From positions 1-41,675 of the forward strand of contig LJZQ01000030.1 of assembly GCA_001314845.1 (NCBI GenBank): 41,675 nt of DNA, given 5' to 3'. This document shows, in pieces, positions 29,529 to 37,713 of the stretch (positions within the stretch are counted from its first letter, which is position 1; each line of letters starts with the position of its first letter). Under the pieces are notes generated by a model. It did not search any database and was not told the DNA's origin. It was given only the letters and a program-made list of their open reading frames with translations. The DNA comes from Marinobacter excellens HL-55. Its GTDB lineage: Bacteria > Pseudomonadota > Gammaproteobacteria > Pseudomonadales > Oleiphilaceae. Both the position numbers and the translations under genes were made by a program.

Positions 29529-32463
29529 TGTACAGGCGAGCCCAAACGCCTTCACCTTTGGTATTCGCCGTCTGGTGTTGGTGGATTCCGCCGGCTTTTG
29601 CTACGTGGAAATTCCAGTGGACAATCATGGCCTGATTCTGGGCCCGGGCAACCTGGGTAAGTCCAGCTTGCTGAACTCCCTGCGCCTGTTTTTGCTGCCG
29701 GAGAACAACTTCAAGAACAGTCGCAAGAAATTCGCCTTCCGCAATGCCAGTGCCGGCAGCTTTTACACCAACGAGGAAAGCTACCAGCATTATTTCCCCA
29801 GCCAGTTCAGTTTTCTGATTGTGGAAGCCGAGAACCCCGCCGGTGTGCATTGCCAGATTCTTTATCGCGACAACGCCAGCCAGCTCAGTTACGGCCGCGC
29901 CTTTGTGCCGGCGAGCTATGACCAGCTACGGCCGTTGTTCTGGAACGGCGATGATGAAGACGGCATCGGCCAAGCGGTGCCGGAGTTGTCGTTCAGCCGG
30001 TTGTCGGAGTCGTTAAAAAAGCTGTCCAAAGAGACTCGCTTTGTTAACGATCCCGCCAAGCTGAAAACCATGCTCTACAACAGTGAGCTGATGAACGCTG
30101 ACGCCGTGCGCTATTCCGTACTGCCGTTAGGGGAGTCTGATGAGCGCCGGGTGCAGTCCCTGCGCACGTTGATTTTGCTGTTGTTTGAAATGAAGGCCGA
30201 TGATCAGGCCATGGCCAACGCGGTGGCCAGTATTATCGAAGCCGACAAGAAGTTCGCCGACGACGCTTTTGACTTCAATATCGATGAGTTCCTGAACCGC
30301 CATGAGCAGCTGAAAGAACAGCAGGCGCAACTCAACCGGATCGAAAAAGAGCGTCCCCGGTTTGAAAAGCTAAATGGCGATTACCAGAAGTACCAGACCT
30401 TACTGTGCAGCCAGCACGATTTTGCCGCGTTCCGTGATGGCCTGGCGAACGCTCTGCAAGACATTGCCCGCCAGCGGCGGGATGCGGTGGATGCGTATAA
30501 CGAACAGAACGATATCCTCAAGCACGTGGTGCAATCCCTGAAAAAGCTGGAACAAGACACCAGCAGCCTGAACGGTGAAATCCGCGCCGCTGATCGCAAC
30601 CTGAAGCGAGCGGAACAGGATCAGAAGAACGGTGAACTATTAACCGCTCAGTACGGCGACATGACGCTGCAGGAAATCGCCGACATTTTGCAGGAAGATC
30701 GCGAAGGCAAACAAAGCCACCTTAACGCCCTGAAAAGCGCTGCCCAGGCCGAGATCCGGCTGGCCCAGCTGGACAAGAATCGCCAGGACCTTGAGCGCAG
30801 GTTGGCGGGATTGGCGGAGCGGGAAAGCAAACAGCAATGGCAGCTGCAAAACCAGCTGGATGAAGCCGTTGCGGCGCCGCTTCGAGCGCTCGACCCCCGT
30901 TTGATGATGGCCAGCCCGGGCCAGCCCCTGGACGGCGACAGCAAAGCCACCATTACCGCCTTCGCCCGGCTGTTTACCCCCTCGTCGGCCGGCTTTGACT
31001 GGTTTGATATTGAATACGCCGGTCAGCCTGCCCGTCAGGAAGACTTCGCTGAGCTGCGCGGGCGCCTGCAGGGCGAGCTCAATGGCCTTGAGAAAGAGCG
31101 TGCTGAGCTGGTGGACACGGCTGACAGAGAGCAGGATCGCCCGCGCCTGATTGATCGCACCGAAAAGGAAGTGCGGGCCATTGAGAAAGAGCAGGATACC
31201 CTGGCCCGTTTTCCGGGCGCGGCCACCGTGCTGCGCGATGCCACCGAAGAAAAAGCGACGGCGGAAGAAGCCCTGGCCAAGCTGACAGAACAGGCCCGCA
31301 TTGAGCAGGAAAAACTGGATGCGGTTCAGCAGAAAGTCGCAAAAGCACGGGCCCATAAAGAGCGGGTAGAAGAGCGTGAAACAGAGCTGGCGCGGTTGGG
31401 CCGGAGCGTGGGCACCGTCGAGCATCGCTTCCAGCACCTGAAAGCCCTGACTTCAGAGCAGCCGATGGCGGTTGATCAGATTTCTGCTTCGGCCTTTGAA
31501 GAACTCCAGAAGCAACTGGACGACATGGAGGATCTGCGCCGCAGCATTCTCGATCACCTGCGCCAGTTTGTGTATCAGGGCGTGTATGAAGACGCCGACG
31601 GTGAGCTGCAAAAAGACAGCCCCGCGTCTTCGGTAATTCGCGACACCTTCAAAAACCTGGCAGATCTCTTTGCCGGCCTTGTTGAGCGTTGGCAGGTGCA
31701 CCATGAGCAGATCGAAATCCATAACGAAACCGTGGCCAGTTACCGCCAGGCGCTCACCTCCAACCACGAGTTCATCAGTCGGTTTGAGTCTCAGCTGAAT
31801 CGGGAGCTGGACGGCGTCCAGATCAACGACCTGGTGGAAATCCGGGTGGATATCCACACCGATCCCAAGTTCCGCAATCTGGTTGAAGAAGCCACCAACA
31901 TCGACCCCTACGGAAACCAGCTGCAATCTGATGCTTTTTACGATCGGTTACGGGTGTTTGTGGCGGATTTCTTCGGGGAGCAGGGCGGCAGCAATCGCCT
32001 GACCATGGACAAGGTGATCGCCGGCATCTCCTACCGTACCAGTAAAGAAGGTGCCGCCAGCCTGGACAAGAAAGGCCAGTCTACCTCCACCACCGCGCTG
32101 ATCAATCTGGAGCTGGTCTATCGATTACTCAACCGGGTGCTTTACCCGGGCATTCAGTTGTCGTTTCCAATGGTATTGGATGAGCTGGCCAGCGTGGATG
32201 TCAGCCAGATGCCGTCGTTGCTGCAGCGTTTGCGCAAACAGGGCTTTAACTTGTTCTCTGCGGCCACCCACAGCGCCAGTGCCGAAGTTATCTACCTGAT
32301 TGGTCGCCATCTGGAAGTCGGGCAAATGCGCACAGCGCGGCCTTACAGTCCCCAGCGCACCCTGGTGTTCTGGGGTGGCGCGGAAGGCTTTACCGGTGGC
32401 CAACACCTGGGCCACTGGGCCGATCACACCCAGAACAGCCTGCTGGAGCTGGCGGATGAGTAA
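29521..32463 (+). CDS. mksB: MksB/MukB-like SMC-type condensin ATPase
   Basis: 980 residues. Walker A GPGNLGKSS (residues 41-49) lies in an N-terminal head (RRLVLVDSAGFCYVEIP). Two long coiled-coil arms (about 270-410 and 510-640, rich in Glu/Lys/Gln heptads) surround a central region. The C-terminal head has a signature-like KGQSTSTTALINLELVYRLL (~849) and Walker B FPMVLDELASVD (~882-893), with Glu888 for hydrolysis, then FNLFSAATHS. At 980 residues it is far shorter than MukB (~1,490), as usual for MksB/JetC proteins. It should form a DNA-extruding complex with the two following genes. The leader frame ends inside its start; AGGAG lies ten bases upstream. Confidence 0.82.
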   Translation: MSDVQASPNAFTFGIRRLVLVDSAGFCYVEIPVDNHGLILGPGNLGKSSLLNSLRLFLLPENNFKNSRKKFAFRNASAGSFYTNEESYQHYFPSQFSFLIVEAENPAGVHCQILYRDNASQLSYGRAFVPASYDQLRPLFWNGDDEDGIGQAVPELSFSRLSESLKKLSKETRFVNDPAKLKTMLYNSELMNADAVRYSVLPLGESDERRVQSLRTLILLLFEMKADDQAMANAVASIIEADKKFADDAFDFNIDEFLNRHEQLKEQQAQLNRIEKERPRFEKLNGDYQKYQTLLCSQHDFAAFRDGLANALQDIARQRRDAVDAYNEQNDILKHVVQSLKKLEQDTSSLNGEIRAADRNLKRAEQDQKNGELLTAQYGDMTLQEIADILQEDREGKQSHLNALKSAAQAEIRLAQLDKNRQDLERRLAGLAERESKQQWQLQNQLDEAVAAPLRALDPRLMMASPGQPLDGDSKATITAFARLFTPSSAGFDWFDIEYAGQPARQEDFAELRGRLQGELNGLEKERAELVDTADREQDRPRLIDRTEKEVRAIEKEQDTLARFPGAATVLRDATEEKATAEEALAKLTEQARIEQEKLDAVQQKVAKARAHKERVEERETELARLGRSVGTVEHRFQHLKALTSEQPMAVDQISASAFEELQKQLDDMEDLRRSILDHLRQFVYQGVYEDADGELQKDSPASSVIRDTFKNLADLFAGLVERWQVHHEQIEIHNETVASYRQALTSNHEFISRFESQLNRELDGVQINDLVEIRVDIHTDPKFRNLVEEATNIDPYGNQLQSDAFYDRLRVFVADFFGEQGGSNRLTMDKVIAGISYRTSKEGAASLDKKGQSTSTTALINLELVYRLLNRVLYPGIQLSFPMVLDELASVDVSQMPSLLQRLRKQGFNLFSAATHSASAEVIYLIGRHLEVGQMRTARPYSPQRTLVFWGGAEGFTGGQHLGHWADHTQNSLLELADE

Positions 32464-33886
32464 GCGCTTCAGCACGCTCGACACCACGCGCCTGCTGTTC
32501 GAACACCCGAAAATTCTGTTCCGGCTGATCGAGCGCATGGACCGGAACGAGGCCCGTTACCTGCGTGAAAGCGATCTGGTGGCGGAAGTGATGGACTACA
32601 CCCGCGCCCTCGGCAACGCCGAACGGGAGCGGGTGCGCCTGGCCATGAACACCGACAACCTGTTCCGCAGCGGTTTGGTGATCGACATTATCAAAGCCGA
32701 AGGCGAACGCAGGTTGGTGCTGCAGGATGCTCTGATTAACCTGATGCGCGCTTGTAATGCGTCGCTCTATCAGGAGCTTACCGACGCCCGATTGCGGGGC
32801 CACCTGGTGACCCTGCGCGACGTGCGCAATCGGCTGGAGCTGAGCACCTTCAGCGAGGCCGATCCGGATTTTACCGAGCTGCGGGATGACCTGAATGAAC
32901 GGGTCAGTCAACTGATCGGTCTGCTGCGCCAGAACGTGCTGCGCATGCAGACGATCAGTGCCCAGCTGGCGGAATTGTCGGGCGATGCCAGCCGGGCGCC
33001 GGAAAAGTATCTGGAGTTCCGTCATAACCTGTTTGAGCAAATCGTTACTCTGTATGACCGCCACATCAAACCGACCCTGGTGTTCCTGAATCCGGACACC
33101 CGCCTGCCAGATGGCAGCAACCTGTTTGAAACACTGGAGGCGATGGTGCGCTTGTTGGAAAACAATGGCGACCATAACCTGGCTGACCAACTGTTCCGCT
33201 CGGCCCTTAGCCTGAATGCTTTGTACAAGCCGATTCAGGCCGTGGCGCAAGAGGTGGAACACTTTCTGCGAAAAACCCGCCGGGGCATGGTGCAGTACAA
33301 TGCCATGGAGCATTTCTACAGCAAACTGCGGGAACTCAAAGGCGAAACCGAAACCCTGAGCCTGCGCCGCAAGTGGCTGGAAGGCGGCGACTTTGCCCGC
33401 AGTACTGGCTTTCTGGTGGGCCTGCGGGGCCAGCAGCGGCCCAAGCATTATGCCTTCGGTGCGTCGGCCAGCTATTACCAGCTGTTATTCAGCGAGCTGG
33501 ATTTGCGCCTGGCCGATCTGCGCCGTAAAGACCAGGTGCCGACGCTGCAAGAGGTGGCAGGTGCTGGCCGCAACACCCGAATCGACGTGCAGCGTATCAA
33601 CCAGCTTTATCAATGGCTGGAAACCCTGGAGCTTCGGCCGACGACTGATCTGGTGCGAGAACTCCATGGCCGGCTGGAAGGCTTTATCCCCGGTTATCGC
33701 TTTCCGGACCTGTTGGCCGCTCTAAACCGATTGGTGAACACGCCACCGGAGGGATTTCAGGTGATCACCACCAACCGCTTCCGCACCCTTGAGGCCGATC
33801 AGACAGCCGATACCGATATCAGCGCCGAGCAGTTCGTGTACCGGAAACGTCGACTGGAAACCGAGACAGAGACACACCATGACTGA
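32456..33886 (+). CDS. mksF: MksF/JetA-like kleisin subunit
   Basis: 476 residues from ATG 32456, overlapping the ATPase stop by 8 bases (ATGAGTAA). The N-terminus (LLFEHPKILFRLIERMDRNE and YLRESDLVAEVMDYTRALGN) fits the winged-helix start of MksF/JetA kleisins. A long helical middle follows (LNERVSQLIGLLRQNVLRMQ), then HFLRKTRRGMVQYNAMEHFY. The C-terminal part (DLVRELHGRLEGFIPGYRFP) should contact the second ATPase head. Kleisins bridge the two SMC heads and hold the MksE dimers. In mukFEB and jetABCD the kleisin gene comes first; here it is second. Confidence 0.75.
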   Translation: MSKRFSTLDTTRLLFEHPKILFRLIERMDRNEARYLRESDLVAEVMDYTRALGNAERERVRLAMNTDNLFRSGLVIDIIKAEGERRLVLQDALINLMRACNASLYQELTDARLRGHLVTLRDVRNRLELSTFSEADPDFTELRDDLNERVSQLIGLLRQNVLRMQTISAQLAELSGDASRAPEKYLEFRHNLFEQIVTLYDRHIKPTLVFLNPDTRLPDGSNLFETLEAMVRLLENNGDHNLADQLFRSALSLNALYKPIQAVAQEVEHFLRKTRRGMVQYNAMEHFYSKLRELKGETETLSLRRKWLEGGDFARSTGFLVGLRGQQRPKHYAFGASASYYQLLFSELDLRLADLRRKDQVPTLQEVAGAGRNTRIDVQRINQLYQWLETLELRPTTDLVRELHGRLEGFIPGYRFPDLLAALNRLVNTPPEGFQVITTNRFRTLEADQTADTDISAEQFVYRKRRLETETETHHD

Positions 33887-34484
33887 ACATACCCTCACGC
33901 CCGCTGATCAAACGAGCAGCCCATTCGACAACATACTGCCAGCCCAGAGCGCTGCCATTTACCGGGAGTTTCAGGCGGGGCGGGTGATTGTCCGTGACCT
34001 ATGGGACGCCAACCGCTCAGAGTTGATGGCCAACCCTCTGTACAACCTGCTCTATAACCACTTATCGCACTTCCGAACCTTCTACGAGCATCTGGGCAGT
34101 GAGCTGGTGTTCAACGAGAACGGTGCTTTTTTTTTCTTGAAAGAAAGCAGTGACGACGAAAGTGAAGAGCACGACGAAAACGCCTTCCGGGTACAGGTGA
34201 TACTACTACTGATTGGCCGCTATTTTGCCCGCAGCGGCCGTGACCTCGACTACCTTGGCCGGCCAGACGCCGGTTTGAACGAGCAGGATTTGGCGGCGAT
34301 GACCGCCGATGAGGAGTATCAGGACATCCTCCGGGCTGCTCGGTTCGAGAAAGGCCTGGCCGATGCCCTGGATTATCTGGACAAGCGCAACCTGATGTTC
34401 CGGGCTGGCGCCGGGCACTACTTTCTCAGTACCGCCGGTATGTATTTTCTGGAACAGCTGGTGCAGGAGTACGAGCAGGCCTGA
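33879..34484 (+). CDS. mksE: MksE/JetB-like winged-helix condensin subunit
   Basis: 201 residues from ATG 33879, overlapping mksF by 8 bases (ATGACTGA). PLYNLLYNHLSHFRTFYEHL is the typical N-terminal helix pair of MksE/DUF4194 proteins. VQVILLLIGRYFARSGRDLD and EYQDILRAARFEKGLADALD come before the C-terminal winged-helix wing NLMFRAGAGHYFLSTAGMYF. The subunit binds the kleisin and DNA. A run of nine T (34127-34135) codes Ala-Phe-Phe-Phe-Leu and could promote slippage. Last of the tightly overlapped genes. Confidence 0.7.
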   Translation: MTEHTLTPADQTSSPFDNILPAQSAAIYREFQAGRVIVRDLWDANRSELMANPLYNLLYNHLSHFRTFYEHLGSELVFNENGAFFFLKESSDDESEEHDENAFRVQVILLLIGRYFARSGRDLDYLGRPDAGLNEQDLAAMTADEEYQDILRAARFEKGLADALDYLDKRNLMFRAGAGHYFLSTAGMYFLEQLVQEYEQA

Positions 34485-34528
34485 GTGAGCCCGTGTAGAC
34501 TCAAGTTTTCACGCTGCAGGAGCATTCC

Positions 34529-35563
34529 ATGGCAGAGCCCGCACTGTTCAGAACCCACCGGCGCCGGGGCATACTCTGGCTGGCGATCATTGCCCTGGGT
34601 GTGGCCGCACTGGTCGCATTTCGACTGCAACCGCTGCCGGTTGAAGAGCGTTTGGTTCGCTTGCATGCGCAAGAGGCCTTCGGGGCGCGCTCCGAACTGC
34701 TGACCGAACCACTGCCGGTGCAGGCGCTGCTGCTGGACTATCGAGACGATGTTCTGCTGTTGCTGAAAGCTCAGGCTGCGCTGCAGGTGTTCCCGGAGCA
34801 TACCCGCCTGCTGATGGAGCTGTTTGGTGAGGAAGCGGAGTTTCAGGAGGCGCTGCGAGCTCACGGCGAATATCTGATCCCGCCGGTGATGCACTTCTAC
34901 CAGAACCCGGTTAGATCAATCGAGATGATGAACCGGGTGGCGGGCACCCGCCAGACCCTTAGCCCGGAAGAGCGCGCCTGGTACGCCATCAACTTTGCAA
35001 ACATAGAAGGCCATGACTTTACCGGGCAGTTTCTGGTGGGGCCGGATGGCAGCATTGAATGGATCTGGACCGAGCGCGTCACCGAGGGCCTCACCCAGTT
35101 CTTTACCAGCGGTATCCGCACCCTGGAATCCCGTTACCGCACCGACCAGCCGATCCGCGCTCGCGATCTCGGCTGGGCTGCCGTGGATGCCATCGTCATC
35201 GGCAGTGCCGTGAAATTTCTGAAAGCGGGCCGGGCGGCGGCAACCACCGCGCGGGCATCGACCGTTACCGCGCGCTCAGCCGCCTATTCCTCCCGCCTGG
35301 CCCGGGCCGGGCGCATGGCATCGGTGATGGTCAGTCATGCCCGTTGGCCAGCGGTGGCTGCACTGGCCTATGTCGCTGTTCGGCACCCCGTGGTGCTAAA
35401 CGACCTGTTCGCCGGAGCGGCCAACGTACTGGGCATTCCGCCCTGGATGATACAGGTACCGGGCTGGTTCCTTATTCTGCTGCCTTTTTTGCTGCTGTTG
35501 CGCTGGATGACCCGTGTTTGCCTGTGGTTTATCCCCTCCAGGCGTTCCCGCGTTTTGCAGTAA
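34529..35563 (+). CDS. uncharacterised two-ended membrane protein next to the condensin genes
   Basis: 344 residues, not recognised. A strong ribosome site (CAGGAG, 9 bases before ATG 34529) lies 45 bases after mksE. TM1 is near residues 13-30 (LWLAIIALGVAALVAF). A mostly helical soluble part follows (LLDYRDDVLLLLKAQAALQV; LIPPVMHFYQNPVRSIEMMN), with a WYAINFANIEGHDFTGQFLV segment. An Ala/Arg-rich stretch (KFLKAGRAAATTARASTVTA) precedes C-terminal hydrophobic segments (PGWFLILLPFLLLLRWM). No TOPRIM motif is present, so it is not a JetD/MksG homologue. Possibly an inner-membrane partner of the condensin, or just a neighbour. Confidence 0.7.
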   Translation: MAEPALFRTHRRRGILWLAIIALGVAALVAFRLQPLPVEERLVRLHAQEAFGARSELLTEPLPVQALLLDYRDDVLLLLKAQAALQVFPEHTRLLMELFGEEAEFQEALRAHGEYLIPPVMHFYQNPVRSIEMMNRVAGTRQTLSPEERAWYAINFANIEGHDFTGQFLVGPDGSIEWIWTERVTEGLTQFFTSGIRTLESRYRTDQPIRARDLGWAAVDAIVIGSAVKFLKAGRAAATTARASTVTARSAAYSSRLARAGRMASVMVSHARWPAVAALAYVAVRHPVVLNDLFAGAANVLGIPPWMIQVPGWFLILLPFLLLLRWMTRVCLWFIPSRRSRVLQ

Positions 35564-35569
35564 CACCCC

Positions 35570-35621
35570 GGGGTCAGACCCAAAGACATTTGATGAGGCG
35601 AAATGTCCGCGGGTCTGCCCC
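35570..35621. repeat. REP-like hairpin repeat
   Basis: Outer arms GGGGTCAGACCC (35570-35581) and GGGTCTGCCCC (35611-35621) pair with one bulge. Inner arms GACATTT (35585-35591) and AAATGTC (35601-35607) pair perfectly around a 9-base loop. The GGGGTCAGACCC core with a GACATTT inner stem resembles dispersed repeats that accompany Y1 (RAYT) transposases in many gammaproteobacteria. It lies between convergent genes and could also serve as a terminator. No RAYT gene is in the window. Confidence 0.6.
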
Positions 35622-35626
35622 CAAAG

Positions 35627-36301
35627 TTACCAGGCTAACCAAATCGTATGCCTGGCACCTTTGCCCGGGCGCAGAGCTCTGACCACAACGGGCTCAACTG
35701 AGAAGCCGGCGCGGCGCAGTCTTTCGGTAAACGCGTGTTCGGGCCCGGCAGACCAATAGGCCAGGATGCCGTCCGGGCTCAGGGATTTCTGGGCGGCGGC
35801 GATGCCTTCCGGTGAATAGATCCAGTTGTTTTCCTTGCGGGTAAGACCCTCCGGGCCGTTGTCGACATCCAGCAGGATGGCATCCCAGTTGCCGTCACCT
35901 TCTCTCAGCAATTCCGCCACATCGCCGATGTGTACCCGGGCTCGTGGATCCTTCAATGGGTAGCCGGAGGCCGCGCCCAGTGGGCCGCGATTCCAGTCTT
36001 CAACTTCCGGAACCAGTTCTGCCACCGTTACCTGCGCGGTATCGCCGAGAGAGGACAGCGCCGCCGCCAGGGTAAAGCCCATGCCCAGTCCGCCGATCAA
36101 TACCCGGGGCTCGGGCAGGTCAGCGATACGCTCGCAGGCGAGGGTGGCCAGTGCATCTTCCGAACCGTGCAAGCGGCTGTTCATCAACTCACCGGGGGCG
36201 CCGGCGATCTTGATGGAGAATTCGTCGTTACGTTGCAGCAGGCGCAACCGGGTGCCGTTACCGGGAATGGTTGCGGTGCCAATTTCATCGAAGCGGGCCA
36301 T
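35627..36301 (-). CDS. spermidine-synthase-like SAM-dependent methyltransferase-fold protein
   Basis: 224 residues. RVLIGGLGMGFTLAAALSSL is the glycine-rich SAM-binding loop, VTVAELVPEVEDW holds the acidic strand-2 end, and VHIGDVAELL and WDAILLDVDNGPEGL continue the Rossmann-like methyltransferase fold in the spermidine synthase style. It lacks the N-terminal beta domain and the polyamine gate residues of true SpeE, so aminopropyl transfer is doubtful. The substrate is unknown. Single gene, convergent with the membrane protein. Confidence 0.75.
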   Translation of the reverse strand: MARFDEIGTATIPGNGTRLRLLQRNDEFSIKIAGAPGELMNSRLHGSEDALATLACERIADLPEPRVLIGGLGMGFTLAAALSSLGDTAQVTVAELVPEVEDWNRGPLGAASGYPLKDPRARVHIGDVAELLREGDGNWDAILLDVDNGPEGLTRKENNWIYSPEGIAAAQKSLSPDGILAYWSAGPEHAFTERLRRAGFSVEPVVVRALRPGKGARHTIWLAW

Positions 36302-36451
36302 GTGGGGTTCCGGATGGTGGGGTCAGGCCGCATTCTACCTCGATGCCGCGATCGCTTTCAGCCAAAACGCCCCTTGAATAATCGCTGCTAGACTGCAGTA
36401 AGTAGCAGATCACGCTGTTTATTAAAATTCAGATCAACAGAGGCAGACGTT

Positions 36452-37144
36452 ATGACAGACCAACCGGTCATGCTGATCACCGGAGCATCTTCAGGCATCG
36501 GTGCCGAAACCGCCCGGGCCGCGGCCCGCCAGGGTTACCGACTGGTGTTGGCGGCACGCTCCGAGGACAAACTGAAAGGGCTGCAGCAGGAGCTGGGCGG
36601 TAGCGATAAGGTATTGACGGTTCAGTGTGATGTGCAAGAAGCCGCAGATCAGAAACGCATGGTGGATCAGGCCCTGAAGACCTTTGGTCGGATTGATGCC
36701 GTGTTTGCCAATGCTGGCCGGGGTGGTGAGCCTGGCGGATTCAGCGGCGCCGATCCGGAGGTCTGGAAGGATATGATTCTGACCAACGTTCTGGGTGTCG
36801 GCCTGACCATTCAACACTGCCTGCCGGCGCTGCGCGAGAGCAAAGGTCACCTGTTGCTGACCGGCTCGGCAGCGGGACGCGTCACCATTCCCGGTTCCAT
36901 GTACAGCGCCACCAAGTGGGCGGTGTCCGCCATTGGTTACGGTGTGCGTGAGGAGCTGCGCGGTTCTGGCATCCGCGTAACGCTGATTGAACCGGGGATG
37001 GTGGATACGCCGTTCTTTGACGAGCGCCCGGCCCACGCGCTGAAGCCCGAAGATATCGCCAATGCGGTGATGTATGCCGTCGCTCAGCCCGCTCATGTCG
37101 ATGTGAACGAAATCCTGGTACGGCCGACGCCGGCTGCGGAGTGA
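36452..37144 (+). CDS. classical short-chain dehydrogenase/reductase
   Basis: 230 residues. TGASSGIG cofactor loop, ARSED after strand 2 (Arg favouring NADP), CDVQEA, ANAGRGG, catalytic Ser in LLTGSAAGR and Tyr/Lys in YSATKWAV, then [11 protein letters not shown]. All are intact, so it is a working NADP(H)-type reductase of unknown substrate, close to the YdfG/serine-dehydrogenase-like group. AGAGG lies 9 bases before ATG 36452. Its stop overlaps the frame of the next SDR, which starts at GTG 37174. Confidence 0.88.
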   Translation: MTDQPVMLITGASSGIGAETARAAARQGYRLVLAARSEDKLKGLQQELGGSDKVLTVQCDVQEAADQKRMVDQALKTFGRIDAVFANAGRGGEPGGFSGADPEVWKDMILTNVLGVGLTIQHCLPALRESKGHLLLTGSAAGRVTIPGSMYSATKWAVSAIGYGVREELRGSGIRVTLIEPGMVDTPFFDERPAHALKPEDIANAVMYAVAQPAHVDVNEILVRPTPAAE

Positions 37145-37173
37145 AGGCTGGCTCAGAACGACTGGAGGTTAGG

Positions 37174-37713
37174 GTGGAATCAACGCAAAGGGTGGCTCTG
37201 GTAACCGGCGGGGCAAAGGGGATCGGCCGGGGTATCGTGCTGCACCTTGCCGCAGCTGGCTGGAAGGTGGTCTTCTGTGATACCGACCAGGCCGCAGGCG
37301 AGCAACTGGTGACCAAACACGCCGTGCCGCACCTTCGGCACACCCGGGGCGCCATCGTGAACATGGCCTCCACCCGGGCACTGCAGTCAGAGCCGGACAC
37401 CGAAGCCTATGCCGCCACCAAAGGCGGCATAGTCGCGCTGACCCATGCCCTTGCGGTGAGCCTGGGGCCGAACATCCGGGTCAACTGCATCAGCCCCGGC
37501 TGGATTGATACCCGGGCCTGGCAGGGCGGCTCGGATGAGGTAGAAGCACTTTCGCAGGCCGATCATCATCAGCACCCCGCCGGCCGGGTAGGAACCCCGG
37601 AAGATATAGCTGCGCTGGTGGCCTACCTGATTTCACCGCAAGCCTCGTTCATCACCGGCCAGAATGTTGTGGCCGATGGCGGCATGGTGCGTAAGATGAT
37701 TTATGAGGAGTGA
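37174..37713 (+). pseudogene. short-chain dehydrogenase with an in-frame central deletion
   Basis: 179 residues from GTG 37174 (GGAGG five bases upstream), against about 250 in the family. The start [20 protein letters not shown] and the end ([52 protein letters not shown]) are well kept. About 65-70 residues are missing between EQLVT and KHAVPHLR: the D-V adenine motif, the NNAG motif and helix 4. The catalytic Ser/Tyr/Lys remain. Without strand 4 the fold is probably broken, so a pseudogene is the likeliest reading. The downstream mscS-type gene overlaps its 3' end by 13 bases on the other strand. Confidence 0.75.

Noticed and set aside
30640..31437. 265-codon minus-strand frame inside the ATPase gene
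   Set aside because: Antisense of the coiled-coil codons; Phe/Leu/Arg-rich composition and no start signal.
32390..33448. 352-codon open frame on the minus strand inside the kleisin gene
   Set aside because: It is the GC-driven shadow of mksF. Its product is rich in His/Gln/Val with no recognisable domain, while the plus frame fits a known family and has coupled start/stop overlaps.
34529..35563. JetD/MksG nuclease as fourth gene of a Wadjet system
   Set aside because: The protein has membrane segments and no TOPRIM Glu or DxD motif, so the Wadjet defence label is not supported.
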